Positions 1-8,890 of a stretch of 64,000 nucleotides of DNA are shown piece after piece; positions within the stretch are counted from its first letter, which is position 1, and each line of letters starts with the position of its first letter. The translations under genes and the position numbers were made by a program. Location: assembly GCF_009807035.1 (NCBI RefSeq), contig NZ_WUBI01000002.1:372001-436000 (forward strand). Reading direction: 5' to 3'. The notes below the pieces were generated by a model that had not been told where the DNA came from, did not search any database, and saw nothing but the letters and a program-made list of their open reading frames with translations. Source of the stretch: Paenibacillus dendrobii. GTDB taxonomy: Bacteria; Bacillota; Bacilli; Paenibacillales; Paenibacillaceae.

Positions 1-118
1 AAGCAGTTCCTCCCGGACCATATTCGGTGAACCAGCCTAGACCGGTTTGCAGCTACCCCGGCTCTCTGAGCTAAGCTTATGTTCTCCTACTCATCCGTTC
101 GTTGGAAATGTCATATAT
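1..118 (-). promoter_or_regulatory. T-box leader (5' part, Stem I), cut by window edge
   Basis: Read on the minus strand, this segment carries the ordered signatures of T-box Stem I. There is an AGTA-type bulge near 92-85, the AGAGAGC motif at 67-61, and the GGTAGCTGCAAACC apical element at 57-44. A specifier region, CCGAATATGG, follows near 27-18. T-boxes sense uncharged tRNA and control aminoacyl-tRNA synthetase or amino-acid genes. The antiterminator, terminator and regulated gene lie beyond position 1. The specifier can be read as TAT (Tyr) after GAA or as ATG (Met) one base later, so the amino acid is not settled. A good promoter lies just upstream. Confidence 0.85.
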
Positions 119-123
119 TCCTT

Positions 124-152
124 AATATACTGAACCTCTGCGTCCCAGTCAA
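124..152 (-). promoter_or_regulatory. Promoter of the T-box leader
   Basis: On the minus strand TTGACT (152-147) is separated by 17 bp from TATATT (129-124). This is a strong sigma-A type promoter placed to start transcription just before the T-box Stem I. The -35 box overlaps the last codons of yidD. Confidence 0.75.
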
Positions 153-421
153 GTCAGGCGACTGTTTCCGTTATGCGGCTCCTTGCCTCTAGGTTCCTTC
201 CGAGGTGGCACAAGATCTACGCCTCCCGGATGGAAAGGCTGACATTTGGCAATCCGTTTAGCGGCAAGCCAGGAACCCTTCAGAGCTCCATGTACTTCTA
301 CAGCTTCCAAAGCATAAGCGGAGCAGGTCGGATAGAACCTGCATGTCGGTGGCTTCAACGGCGAAATGTATTTACGGTAGAAAACAATGGGACCTTTTAC
401 GACTTTACGTGCGACTCCCAT
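149..421 (-). CDS. yidD: Membrane protein insertion efficiency factor YidD
   Basis: YidD is a small inner-face membrane-associated protein that assists YidC/Oxa1-type insertion of membrane proteins. The 90-residue product shows the family core: a [20 protein letters not shown] segment (residues about 15-34) with the paired cysteines, followed by a PFHPGG motif. An upstream ATG at 511 would place the start inside zur. I prefer the ATG at 421 because GGAAGG lies about 9 nt before it and it sits 4 bp after the zur stop. The two genes are probably cotranscribed. The basic C-terminal tail is poorly conserved in this family. Confidence 0.88.
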   Translation of the reverse strand: MGVARKVVKGPIVFYRKYISPLKPPTCRFYPTCSAYALEAVEVHGALKGSWLAAKRIAKCQPFHPGGVDLVPPRKEPRGKEPHNGNSRLT

Positions 422-425
422 AAGA

Positions 426-887
426 TCAAGCCCTTCCGGTTTTCGCGGAAGCTGTCTGCTCTTCATCCGAAGCGGATTGCTGGCAGTCCTTACAATAACC
501 GAATACTTCAAATTTATGCGTCACAACCTGGAAATGCTCCGGCGCATCCGCCAAATGAACCGGACAAAACTGAATCGGATAGGTTCGCTGGCACTGCAGG
601 CAGATCATATGGTGATGATGATGATCCTCGCTGCAGCTTGCCTTGAATTTCATGCCATCCTCGAACACAACCTGTTCAAGAACTCCAAGTTCCTGCATGA
701 CTCTAAGATTCCGGTATACCGTATCGAAGCTGAGACCGCTGTATTTTTTGCACATGTACTCATAAACATCCTTGGCCGACAAATAGCCCGAATGTTCACC
801 AAACAATCTGGCGAGCGTCTTCCGCTGGTCGGTAATGCGCAGTCCCTGTTCCGACATAGCGTCAATAATCTGTTCTGTCGAAAGCAT
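426..887 (-). CDS. zur: Zinc uptake regulator Zur (Fur family)
   Basis: This 153-residue DNA-binding metalloregulator has an N-terminal winged helix (residues about 1-85) containing [10 protein letters not shown], which is characteristic of Fur-family recognition helices. The C-terminal dimer and metal domain has a histidine run HHHHHM, then CLQC and, near the end, YCKDC, the two CxxC pairs of the structural zinc site. The order HHHHH, ICLxC, [12 protein letters not shown] matches Bacillus Zur more closely than PerR or Fur, so I infer that it represses zinc-uptake genes when zinc is plentiful. GGAGG precedes the ATG at 887. No obvious Zur box was seen in its own upstream region. Confidence 0.85.
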   Translation of the reverse strand: MLSTEQIIDAMSEQGLRITDQRKTLARLFGEHSGYLSAKDVYEYMCKKYSGLSFDTVYRNLRVMQELGVLEQVVFEDGMKFKASCSEDHHHHHMICLQCQRTYPIQFCPVHLADAPEHFQVVTHKFEVFGYCKDCQQSASDEEQTASAKTGRA

Positions 888-1023
888 ACGCTCATCCTCC
901 CGTTTATATCAACGCAAAGCGTTAGTGAATTGGACATACGTAAATGTAAATTAAAGATCGAAATTTGCAGCATTCTGATACTTCTAATAATGCCTCAAAA
1001 TGATTTGACAGTCAATGAAGCAA

Positions 1024-1051
1024 GAGAGGACCCGAAACCGGGCCCCCTCTC
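1024..1051 (-). terminator. Hairpin after the siderophore-binding protein gene
   Basis: A GC-rich inverted repeat (GAGAGG-CCCG against CGGG-CCCCTCTC) lies 18 bp after the stop of the minus-strand gene. There is no clear T-tract on the minus strand, so it is only a probable terminator. Confidence 0.45.
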
Positions 1052-1068
1052 TAGATACTGCATTACAT

Positions 1069-2049
1069 TTACTTGATAAAATAAGTTTTCAGATCATCGA
1101 GCATCAGGTTTGCAGCAAGCACGCCGCCGGCTGTATTCCAGATCACATCGTCAACCTTGTGGGCATTTCCTTTTTTCACAACATCAAGGTTGTTCCACAG
1201 CTTATCGTTCGTCCATTCCTTTTCCATCTCATTACCTTTGCCGTTGCCGGTTTCATAGGTGAAGTAGAACAGGATATCTCCGTCCATTTCCGGAATACGT
1301 TCCTTGCCTACATCATCGAAGAATCCTGCATTATCCTGGGATTTCGGACGCGCGAAGCCAAGCTCGCTCAGAATGAGTCCAGAGAAAGTGTCTTTATAAT
1401 ACATCCGTGCTTTTCCGGCCATAAAACGGACCATCGAAACTTTCATGTTCAGCTTATCGCCAAGCTCCGCTTTCAAATCGGATACATGCTTGTCGTATGC
1501 AGCAAGTACATCATTCCCTTTGGACTCTTCATTCACCGCATTTGCCCAAAGCTTGAAGTTTTCTTTCCACTCGCCGCGCAGCGTTTCGGAGAATACGGTC
1601 GGTGCGATGGCAGTCAGCTGATCGTAGATTTTTTCCTGACGCATTTTCGTACCCAGAATCAGATCGGGCTTCAATGCAGCAATGGCTTCTACATTCGGCT
1701 GGCCTTCTTCACCAAGACTTTCCACACCTTGCATTTGATCTTTAATATGCGGATACCAAGGATCTCCTGTCCAGGATTTCACGGCTCCAACCGGTTTAAC
1801 TCCAATAGATAAAAGAGCTTCGGTGCCTTCGTTCGTCAATACGACGACACGCTGCGGATGTGCAGGGACAGTCACTTTGCCCATAATTGTATCAATAGTA
1901 CGGTCGGCATCGTTAGAACCTTGTGCCGCCTCTTTATTCTCGCTCTCTTTTCCTGAGCTTCCCGTGGTGCTTCCGCTGTCGTTGCCGCATGCCGATAATA
2001 CCAGTACAGCCGCAAGCAGCATAAGTATGATACCGTTCCATTTCTTCAT
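1069..2049 (-). CDS. Siderophore-binding lipoprotein of an iron ABC importer (YfiY-like)
   Basis: This 326-residue periplasmic-binding-type lipoprotein captures a ferric siderophore outside the membrane and delivers it to the permeases encoded divergently. A signal peptide ends in the lipobox LSAC with the lipidated Cys at residue 21, followed by a Ser/Gly-rich linker. The remainder is a class III binding fold: a VPAHPQRVVVL strand, a GVKPVGAV segment and an IAALKPDLILGTK element typical of FecB/FhuD proteins. Overall it most resembles B. subtilis YfiY, a hydroxamate-type siderophore binder, but the ligand is inferred. A perfect Fur box sits 28 bp upstream of the ATG, so iron repression is expected. 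GGGGAG precedes the ATG. Confidence 0.85.
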   Translation of the reverse strand: MKKWNGIILMLLAAVLVLSACGNDSGSTTGSSGKESENKEAAQGSNDADRTIDTIMGKVTVPAHPQRVVVLTNEGTEALLSIGVKPVGAVKSWTGDPWYPHIKDQMQGVESLGEEGQPNVEAIAALKPDLILGTKMRQEKIYDQLTAIAPTVFSETLRGEWKENFKLWANAVNEESKGNDVLAAYDKHVSDLKAELGDKLNMKVSMVRFMAGKARMYYKDTFSGLILSELGFARPKSQDNAGFFDDVGKERIPEMDGDILFYFTYETGNGKGNEMEKEWTNDKLWNNLDVVKKGNAHKVDDVIWNTAGGVLAANLMLDDLKTYFIK

Positions 2050-2076
2050 AAGTATGTGTCTCCCCTTTTAATTCTC

Positions 2077-2091
2077 TGATAATGATTATCA
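2077..2091. promoter_or_regulatory. Fur box (perfect 7-1-7)
   Basis: TGATAATGATTATCA is an exact match to the Bacillus 7-1-7 Fur consensus. On the minus strand, TTGACA (2133-2128) and TAGGAT (2109-2104) give a promoter with an 18-bp spacer. The box then falls at about +6 to +20, where bound Fur-Fe would block the binding-protein gene. Confidence 0.9.
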
Positions 2092-2192
2092 GTATCGTTT
2101 TTAATCCTAATCGAAAAAGCTTTTGCTTGTCAACAAAATTGAAGATATTTCGGTATATTCCTTATGAATTCTCATCATTCTGTCACTTTAAT

Positions 2193-2236
2193 TGAGAATG
2201 ATATTCATTGACATTCCTTTTCCCTCCCCTTAAACT
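2193..2236 (+). promoter_or_regulatory. Permease promoter with second Fur-like box
   Basis: TGAGAATGATATTCA (2193-2207) is a near match to the Fur consensus. It directly abuts TTGACA (2208-2213), which is followed after 17 bp by TAAACT (2231-2236). Fur bound here would occlude RNA polymerase at the permease promoter, giving iron control of both arms of the divergent locus. Confidence 0.78.
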
Positions 2237-2280
2237 TTTATATGTTGTTTATTTTGCTCTATAGGAATGAGGGATACACG

Positions 2281-3294
2281 GTGCAGACAGTATGGCTGCA
2301 TAAAACTACATATAAATGGATGGGTCTGATTGCCGGAATCATCATCCTGCTGCTTAGTGTGGCGGCGAGCGTATTATTTGGCGTGCATAGTACCGGCTGG
2401 CGTGAGGTTCTGGAGGCTTTCACTTCCTATAATGGGAGTACCGAACATATTATTGTCCGCGAAGTTCGGGTGCCTAGAGCCCTCATCGCCGCCTTTGTCG
2501 GAGGAAGCTTGGGCATTTGCGGCGTACTCCTTCAATCCCTAACGAAGAACCCGTTGGCGGATTCAGGTATTTTCGGTTTGAATGCAGGCGCTTCCTTGTT
2601 TGTAGTCGCTTCATTCGTATTGTTCGGTGTCAGCTCACTGGCTTCATTTACCTGGATTGCATTCCTTGGGGCAGGCGTCAGTTGCCTGTTCGTTTTCATC
2701 CTCGGATCTGCAGGCAGACAGGGGCTTACTCCTCTAAAAATAACACTTGCCGGCGCAGCCATCACCGCCTTTTGCAGCTCCATGACGAACGGCATGCTCA
2801 TCATTAGCGGACGTGCCATGGAAGAAGTGCTGTTCTGGATGTCTGGCTCTGTCGAAGGCAGAAGCTTGGACATCTTGCTGAGTCTTCTCCCTTATATGCT
2901 GGCGGCATGGCTGGTTGCTTTGCTCATCAGTTCATCCATCAACACGCTCATGCTGGGTGACGATGTCGCCAAAAGCTTGGGCCAGAGAACCTTACTGCTG
3001 AAGCTGACGATGGGTGTATTGATCGTAGTTCTTGCAGGCAGTTCCGTTGCGGTAGCTGGGCCTATCGGCTTTCTGGGTCTTGTGATTCCCCATATTGCCC
3101 GGACGGTGGTTGGCAAGGACATCCGTTGGCTTATTCCTTATAGTGCGGTGATGGGCGGTATATTGTTGCTGCTGGCCGATATCGCGGCCCGGTTTATCGC
3201 CATGCCGCGTGAAATTCCCATCGGCGTGATGACTGCCATTATCGGTGTTCCTTTCTTTATTCACGCTGCTAGAAAGGGGCTGCTTAGAAAATGA
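2281..3294 (+). CDS. Iron-siderophore ABC transporter permease (YfiZ-like)
   Basis: This FecCD/BtuC-type permease has about 9-10 membrane helices. Conserved marks include VREVRVPRALIAAFVGGSLG near residue 55, LTKNPLADSGIFGLNAGAS, and the GFLGLVIPHIAR loop that contacts the ATPase. An ATG at 2242 is in frame, but the predicted transcript starts at about 2243. A GTG at 2281 preceded by GAGGG at the right spacing is therefore the better start, giving 337 residues. The stop overlaps the next permease start by 4 bp (ATGA), so the two are translationally coupled. They presumably form the heterodimeric channel for the divergent binding protein. Confidence 0.85.
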   Translation: MQTVWLHKTTYKWMGLIAGIIILLLSVAASVLFGVHSTGWREVLEAFTSYNGSTEHIIVREVRVPRALIAAFVGGSLGICGVLLQSLTKNPLADSGIFGLNAGASLFVVASFVLFGVSSLASFTWIAFLGAGVSCLFVFILGSAGRQGLTPLKITLAGAAITAFCSSMTNGMLIISGRAMEEVLFWMSGSVEGRSLDILLSLLPYMLAAWLVALLISSSINTLMLGDDVAKSLGQRTLLLKLTMGVLIVVLAGSSVAVAGPIGFLGLVIPHIARTVVGKDIRWLIPYSAVMGGILLLLADIAARFIAMPREIPIGVMTAIIGVPFFIHAARKGLLRK

Positions 3295-4346
3295 GCCGTT
3301 CATCCAAATCCAAAGAAACATTCGCTGTCCGTTTAAAAGGAAACCAAATCTCTTTTTTAACGAGTAAAAGACAAATTTTCGTGCTGGTTGTATTAGCCGT
3401 TCTTCTCCTATTAGCTATGATCGTAAGCATTGGTTTCGGAACGAAGTATGTCAATCCATGGGCTGTCGTGCAAGGGATTTTCGGACAAGGCAATGCACTT
3501 GACGTGGTCGTGGTACAGAAGCTTCGTCTACCACGGGTCCTCGTTGGCGCAATGGTCGGTGCTTGTCTGGCAATGTCCGGGGCTATTACTCAAGGGCTCA
3601 TTCGCAATCCTCTTGCTTCCCCGGATGTCATGGGGGTAACGAGCGGGGCTTCTCTTGCAGCTACGGCCATCATTACGCTGATTCCATCAGCAAGCGTGTT
3701 CTGGCTGCCGCCGGCCGCTTTTATAGGTGCCGCGCTGACAACACTGATCATCTATGTCCTATCATGGAAAAAGGGTATCAATCCTTTAATGCTCGTATTG
3801 GTCGGCGTTGGCATTGGTTCCGTAGCTTCCTCGCTCTCCACCATGCTGCTTGTTACCGGGCCTACCGACGTGGCACAAAAAGCCTTTAACTGGTTGCTGG
3901 GCAGCGTATACGGCAGCTCATGGAAGCATGTAAACATGATTTTGCCATGGTTTATCGTTCTGGGGGGCTTAAGCTTGGTATTTGCCCGCCGCATTAATAT
4001 GCTTCAGCTTGGGGATGATTTGGCAGCCGGTGCTGGCAGCCGCGTAGAGAGAGATCGCACCCTTCTGATCTTCACAGCGGTCGGACTTGCAGGCGCAGGT
4101 ATCTCCGTGGGTGGAGCCATCGGCTTCGTAGCCCTCCTGTCCCCGCATATTGCCCGAAAGCTGATTGGTTCCTCTTACGGATCCCTGCTTCCGGCAAGCG
4201 GACTATGCGGAGCCTTTATCGTTGTATTGGCCGATGTGGCCGCAAGGAATTTGTTTAGTCCGCTGGATATACCGGTCGGTGTCTTCACATCGGCGATAGG
4301 TGCGCCATTCTTCATCTATTTGCTGTGGCGCAGCCGAAGCTCCTAG
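3291..4346 (+). CDS. Iron-siderophore ABC transporter permease (YfhA-like)
   Basis: This is the second FecCD-family permease (351 residues), partner of the gene it overlaps by 4 bp. It has a basic N-terminal extension of about 28 residues before the first helix. The family signatures follow: QKLRLPRVLVGAMVGACLA, LIRNPLASPDVMGVTSGAS, and GFVALLSPHIARKLIG, the cytoplasmic coupling loop. No ATPase gene follows; a terminator lies 11 bp after the stop. As in the B. subtilis YfiYZ-YfhA system, a shared ATPase of the YusV/FhuC type encoded elsewhere would have to power it. That is family knowledge, not visible here. Confidence 0.85.
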   Translation: MSRSSKSKETFAVRLKGNQISFLTSKRQIFVLVVLAVLLLLAMIVSIGFGTKYVNPWAVVQGIFGQGNALDVVVVQKLRLPRVLVGAMVGACLAMSGAITQGLIRNPLASPDVMGVTSGASLAATAIITLIPSASVFWLPPAAFIGAALTTLIIYVLSWKKGINPLMLVLVGVGIGSVASSLSTMLLVTGPTDVAQKAFNWLLGSVYGSSWKHVNMILPWFIVLGGLSLVFARRINMLQLGDDLAAGAGSRVERDRTLLIFTAVGLAGAGISVGGAIGFVALLSPHIARKLIGSSYGSLLPASGLCGAFIVVLADVAARNLFSPLDIPVGVFTSAIGAPFFIYLLWRSRSS

Positions 4347-4356
4347 AGAATAATAT

Positions 4357-4403
4357 AAAAGCGCCTCACCCATCTTTTATTAGAATGGGTGGGGCGCTTT
4401 TTT
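4357..4403 (+). terminator. Rho-independent terminator of the permease operon
   Basis: AAAAGCGCCTCACCCAT pairs with ATGGGTGGGGCGCTTTTTT. The stem is long, GC-rich and followed by a T-run on the plus strand. Confidence 0.9.
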
Positions 4404-4445
4404 CGTATGTTTATTCATAGCCTGCTCCTTTTACTTATAACCTCG

Positions 4446-4492
4446 AAAAAAAGCTGCCCCCAACATCCATCATTCGATGTAGGGGCAGCTTC
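4446..4492 (-). terminator. Terminator of the stalk-domain protein gene
   Basis: On the minus strand AAGCTGCCCCTACATC pairs with GATGTTGGGGGCAGCTT and is followed by a T7 run (4452-4446). Confidence 0.9.
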
Positions 4493-4517
4493 TAGCTAGA
4501 GCAAATGGCGTTTCAAA

Positions 4518-6884
4518 CTATTTTTGCTGAGGCAAAGGCATCAGCAGCAAATTGATTGGAAGATTGCTTCCTGGCGATGGAGTGTACATAATCTCCACGT
4601 TTTGTTCAAAATCACCTGTACGGTACAGCACGCTGGCTTCATTCGGCGCGCTTACGGAAGTATTCTTCGCGACTTGAACGACTTGACCATTCACCGTCAC
4701 TACGCCGCTGTACAACCCGCCGCGAGGGTTCAGGGTAATCAGCGTATGCGGAGCAACGCGGCTAAGCGTTATTTTGTACAAGACGCCAAAGTTCCCTGCA
4801 TTCGAGACTTCCGTTCCATAGATGCCATCCAGACCTTTAAGGTTCGGGTCCTGATTATTATCTCCAAGAACCAATCGGACAGGCGAGCTGCCTACAGGCT
4901 CGTCGTAACGAATCAAACGAACGGAATCCGGATAAGTACCGCGATTATGAACGTCGCGTTCGAGATTCGTCAGGTATGGCAAAGATTGTAGCGGATCCTT
5001 GTTCTCATCGACCAGAACCACGCTGTATTGAATCGGCAAATCACTAAATGCATCTGCATTGGCCGAAATCGTATCGCCCTGCTTCATCTTGATTTTGTTG
5101 ATATCCGTCATGATCACTTTGCTCTCGCCTGGAGCCAGGTTGATCACTTGATTATCCGATGGATTCTGTATCGATTGGAAATAACGGTCTACGGATACCT
5201 TACCCGTCAATTCTGGGTATGGATTAGGACCGCCCATCCCGAAATTGCTGATCGTGATTTGCGCCGGAGTATCCGTGTACGTATTCGTCGCGATGACATA
5301 CAACTTCATATTTTTCCCGGCCGAATTCACGTGATGAATCATGAAGCGCGTATTGCCGAGCGCAGTCTCCTTGTACAGCAGTCCTTCCGAATATACGGTT
5401 TCAGGACTATTACTGCGGATCAGCGTTGCCGGCTCAGATCCCAACGTGAAAGGTACGCTCTGCCAAGTAGGTACCTTGCCGCCTTCAAAAGTATATTTGT
5501 CGCCTACCGGAGTGAACAGCTTATTGAAGTCTTCTTCGGTATAAAGCGTTTCGTTCGTAATATTAATGGTCTTCTGGAATTCGCCGACCGCACCATGCTT
5601 ATCTGTAACGATCAAACGAATGGTTACAGGCCCTGGGGTAAAAAACGCTTTGCGGTCATTCAACCACTGGCGATCCACAATTGCATTTTCATCATCGGTA
5701 CTGAGATCGGTGATCGTAACCGGTTCACCCATTTTATACTCGTCTTTGTCGGTTGTAAAATTAGCCACTGGCGGTTCATTTGGCTTCAGAACATTGACGG
5801 TAACGGTATATGGATCACTCCATTGACCGCTGGAATCCTGCACATAATGAGTAATCGTATGAGTCCCGGCCTCTTGGAAAATATCCTGTTTGCCTTCCCA
5901 ACGCTCGTTAACAATCTGCAATCCGTTCGAGGTTTTCGATTGAGTTGTATACGTCACGTTTGTTTCTCCAACAAAAATCTCGTTAGGCTGAACCGTAAAA
6001 GCGGCCACCGGCTTGGTCGAAAGCGACAAAATCACTCTCTTGTTTGCTTGATCCACCGTATATGGAATATTCAGCGCTTGAGTGATCGACGTTAATGGAA
6101 CCATAAACACGTTCTTGCTCTGATAAGCAGGTCCCTTCATCGATTTAGAGACACCATTCACGCGATAAACACTGCTGTTCGTTTTGAAGCGGAGCTCATT
6201 ACCGTCCTTGTTAATGATCGTTTCCTTGGTTTTATTGTCGTATGTAAGATTCAAGCCCGCACGTTCCACCATTGCACGAATCGCTACATAAGAAACACCG
6301 TTTTTAACGGCCATAGGTTGACCGGCCAGATAGAGCTTTCCGTTATGATACATTTTGTTGCTGTTCATCATCAGGATCAGCTGATCCGAGCCTGCTTGGG
6401 TATATGTCGTTGCTGTCACCGTACCTGTTGTCGAACCCGTATCGGTAGTTGTCCCCGGTGTTGTTTCAGTTTGGCCGTTCTCTCCCCCGGCCTCGCTTCC
6501 GTCACCCGTGGTATCCGTACCATTCGTGGTTCCTTGATCTCCCGTTGGAGGTGTTGTTGTGCCAGTCGTCGTGTTGCCGTTTTCTTTACCGGAGTTGTCC
6601 GTACTTGTCGTCCCGTTGTCTCCGTTTGTTCCCCCTGTGGTGTTCTGGTTATCCTCGGTGGCTCCATTTTTCGCAACGCCATCCGTGGAATTGCCAGCAA
6701 ATCCTGCCGTGCCGCCTGATTGCGTCGTAGACGTGTTCACTGTGCTGTCAGTTGTAGTTGCATTAATGCCTTGCACAGTTTCAGGCTGAACCACACTCAT
6801 GCCTTCCGCACCGGCGGCCGGAATAACGAGCGCAGTCTGAGCTGCAGCTAACACAGCAATCATTGTTAATTTTTTGAAATTCAT
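4518..6884 (-). CDS. Secreted protein with copper-amine-oxidase-type stalk domain and PKD-like module
   Basis: This 788-residue exported protein has a signal peptide ending near AAGAEG (residues 20-27). A roughly 110-residue linker rich in Thr, Gly, Asn and Asp follows (about 45-160). Next comes a 'copper amine oxidase N-terminal' stalk domain (about 175-290: YHNGKLYLAGQP, GVSYVAIRAMVERAG, FMVPLTSITQAL). Despite its name, this domain is a surface or wall-binding module common in Paenibacillus and carries no oxidase activity. A PKD-like segment (about 370-440) and a C-terminal region of about 340 residues that I do not recognise complete it. AAAGGAG precedes the ATG. The gene is monocistronic with its own terminator. 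A role in surface architecture is inferred only. Confidence 0.75.
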   Translation of the reverse strand: MNFKKLTMIAVLAAAQTALVIPAAGAEGMSVVQPETVQGINATTTDSTVNTSTTQSGGTAGFAGNSTDGVAKNGATEDNQNTTGGTNGDNGTTSTDNSGKENGNTTTGTTTPPTGDQGTTNGTDTTGDGSEAGGENGQTETTPGTTTDTGSTTGTVTATTYTQAGSDQLILMMNSNKMYHNGKLYLAGQPMAVKNGVSYVAIRAMVERAGLNLTYDNKTKETIINKDGNELRFKTNSSVYRVNGVSKSMKGPAYQSKNVFMVPLTSITQALNIPYTVDQANKRVILSLSTKPVAAFTVQPNEIFVGETNVTYTTQSKTSNGLQIVNERWEGKQDIFQEAGTHTITHYVQDSSGQWSDPYTVTVNVLKPNEPPVANFTTDKDEYKMGEPVTITDLSTDDENAIVDRQWLNDRKAFFTPGPVTIRLIVTDKHGAVGEFQKTINITNETLYTEEDFNKLFTPVGDKYTFEGGKVPTWQSVPFTLGSEPATLIRSNSPETVYSEGLLYKETALGNTRFMIHHVNSAGKNMKLYVIATNTYTDTPAQITISNFGMGGPNPYPELTGKVSVDRYFQSIQNPSDNQVINLAPGESKVIMTDINKIKMKQGDTISANADAFSDLPIQYSVVLVDENKDPLQSLPYLTNLERDVHNRGTYPDSVRLIRYDEPVGSSPVRLVLGDNNQDPNLKGLDGIYGTEVSNAGNFGVLYKITLSRVAPHTLITLNPRGGLYSGVVTVNGQVVQVAKNTSVSAPNEASVLYRTGDFEQNVEIMYTPSPGSNLPINLLLMPLPQQK

Positions 6885-6988
6885 GTACAGACTCCTTTAT
6901 GCTTCCATTTTTATATCTCGCCCTCAAATAGACATAGTATTAGACGCGAATTCCAACGAAAAGTTGCTCTCTTATTTCCATCAATATG

Positions 6989-7021
6989 AAAAAAGGAAAG
7001 TTCCTTTACAATAAAGGAACC
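6989..7021 (-). terminator. Terminator of nagZ
   Basis: On the minus strand GGTTCCTTT, a 5-nt loop and AAAGGAACT form a hairpin followed by a T-rich tract. It lies 48 bp after the nagZ stop. Confidence 0.75.
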
Positions 7022-7069
7022 TCCCATTAATACTGTGATGATTATTTTTGACATAAAAAGCCGATTCTA

Positions 7070-8689
7070 TCAGCTTGCTCCTACGGTATTGGGTTCGTCC
7101 AGACCGACCGGAAGCTTACCTCCCGCTTGGCCGCGGCCAACCAATATGGCTGCCAGAGACTCCATGAAATAAGGCGTATTCTCATAACAGCACAAGTACG
7201 CAGGAATGGCGGGAATATCGTTAAGATCGTATGGATTCCGCGTGGAAGCGACTATTAACTTGCCGTGATTCTGCTTCTGAAGTTCTTCCGCGAGAATCCG
7301 CTGCCCTTCCGGTAGAGAACTTCCCGCTGTATAGGTAGCGAATACAACCTGCGAGCAGGAAGCTGCAGCGCTCAAGACCTTCTGGATTTCCGCTTGTTTC
7401 GGCTCGGCGCTGATTCGGATTTCTTCCACATTCGCCATGAAGCCTGAGAGCGCATCACCTAGCGTAACGACCTCTGTCCAAGGCTCGTCAACCTGTGTTT
7501 CTGAACGCACCTCCGGCCAAACCACCAGGACCGGTTCGCTCGTCTCCAGAGGGAGTTGTCCTTGGTCTTTCACAAGCGTCACGCTATTTAGAGATACTTC
7601 CTTCAGCAGGCGATCCACCTCCGGCTTCTGATGTCTTTCAAGAAAAACCGGCGCTTTCGCAGACGTCTGGAGACTCGCGATCCGTTTCTGCTTGAGGGAT
7701 AAAATGCGTTCAACAGCAAGATCAATCGTTTTTTCGCTAATTCGTCCGCTTTGCACGGCTTTTTTGAGCGCTTCGAACGCTTCGATCTGGTCACTGAGCG
7801 TATGACTCACCAGCACGACATCCGCGCCTGCCTCCACAGCTTTGACCGTTCCTTCCCCAACGCCGAAGAATTTCGCAATGGCATGCATCTCTAGACAGTC
7901 AGTCACGATAATGCCTTTATAGTCTAAATCCTCGCGCAGCAGTCCGTTCAATACGGACCTGGACAACGTCGCCGGAATCGGTTCAGTTTCAATCGCCGGA
8001 AAGATTACATGTGCCGTCATGATGACATCCACGTCTTCCTGAATAGCTCTGATGAAAGGCTTCAGCTCCACCTGCTGTAAACGGTCCAAATCATGTTCCA
8101 CCGTCGCGAGTCCCATATGGCTGTCCACGCTGGTATCTCCATGGCCCGGAAAATGCTTGGCAGCCGCGGACATCCCTTTTTCCTGAAAAGCGCGGATCAC
8201 CGCTGCTCCATGCTCCGCGACCTTGTCCGCATTCTCCCCGAAGGATCTCACTCCAATGACCGGGTTACGCGGGTTATTATTCACGTCCAGACACGGAGCG
8301 AAATTCATATTGATGCCAAGCTGCAGCATTTCCTCCGCACTGATTCGCGAAACCTCATAGCTGTATTCCGGATTGTCCGTTGCCCCGAGTGACATATTTC
8401 CTGGAATCCGGCTCATTTTCTTATGGTCGATACGCGCCACCATGCCGCCTTCCTGGTCAATGGCAATCCACAGCGGCAAGTCCCCGTTATCCGCAGCGAG
8501 TTCCTGAAGGGAAGAAGATAGGCTGGCAACCTGCTCCAGCTCATCAATATTGCGGCGGAAATAAATGACGCCACCCAAATGATAATCCTTGATCAGCTTG
8601 CGGATCTGGTCATCGGGCACCAGAGAATGAAATCCGCAAATAAACATTTGTCCGATTTTTTCGTCGAGCGAGAGTTTAGAAATATCCAA
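7070..8689 (-). CDS. nagZ: Beta-N-acetylhexosaminidase NagZ (GH3)
   Basis: This family 3 glycoside hydrolase releases terminal N-acetylglucosamine from muropeptides or chitooligosaccharides. The 539 residues have a TIM barrel (about 1-335) with the hallmark KHFPGHGDT at 178-186. The adjacent D189-S-H191 is the acid/base dyad described for Bacillus NagZ, and VTDCLEMHAI holds the candidate nucleophile Asp. A smaller alpha/beta domain (about 350-535) follows, as in the two-domain Gram-positive form. No signal peptide is visible, unlike secreted B. subtilis NagZ, so I infer cytoplasmic action. The start is a TTG at 8689 with a weak ribosome site. Its position after a sugar-type sensor system suggests use of imported amino sugars. 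Confidence 0.87.
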   Translation of the reverse strand: MDISKLSLDEKIGQMFICGFHSLVPDDQIRKLIKDYHLGGVIYFRRNIDELEQVASLSSSLQELAADNGDLPLWIAIDQEGGMVARIDHKKMSRIPGNMSLGATDNPEYSYEVSRISAEEMLQLGINMNFAPCLDVNNNPRNPVIGVRSFGENADKVAEHGAAVIRAFQEKGMSAAAKHFPGHGDTSVDSHMGLATVEHDLDRLQQVELKPFIRAIQEDVDVIMTAHVIFPAIETEPIPATLSRSVLNGLLREDLDYKGIIVTDCLEMHAIAKFFGVGEGTVKAVEAGADVVLVSHTLSDQIEAFEALKKAVQSGRISEKTIDLAVERILSLKQKRIASLQTSAKAPVFLERHQKPEVDRLLKEVSLNSVTLVKDQGQLPLETSEPVLVVWPEVRSETQVDEPWTEVVTLGDALSGFMANVEEIRISAEPKQAEIQKVLSAAASCSQVVFATYTAGSSLPEGQRILAEELQKQNHGKLIVASTRNPYDLNDIPAIPAYLCCYENTPYFMESLAAILVGRGQAGGKLPVGLDEPNTVGAS

Positions 8690-8890
8690 TTTCTCTGCAC
8701 ATCCTTTATATGTAGTTCGGGATTCTGCAAATATTCAATTACGCAATCTTTGCAAAATCCTCGCTTAAAACCATTGCTAAGAAGCCATTCGCAAAAGAAC
8801 GAAGGAAAAGAAGGATTCAACGGTCCACCATACAAAACAAATTGGGTCCGGGATAAGAACCGGCGGAGTATAGATTTACTATAGATTCAT

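Noticed and set aside
5028..6095. 355-codon open frame on the plus strand
   Set aside because: It is antisense to the stalk-domain protein and shows no protein-like motifs.
4518..6884. Copper amine oxidase enzyme
   Set aside because: Only the N-terminal stalk-type domain is present. There is no topaquinone or catalytic domain, so no oxidase activity is claimed.
8593..8835. 80-codon frame upstream of nagZ with FCEWLL and FCKDCVIEYL
   Set aside because: The Cys pattern looked protein-like, but it overlaps the nagZ start out of frame and lacks a ribosome site. I could not support a gene.
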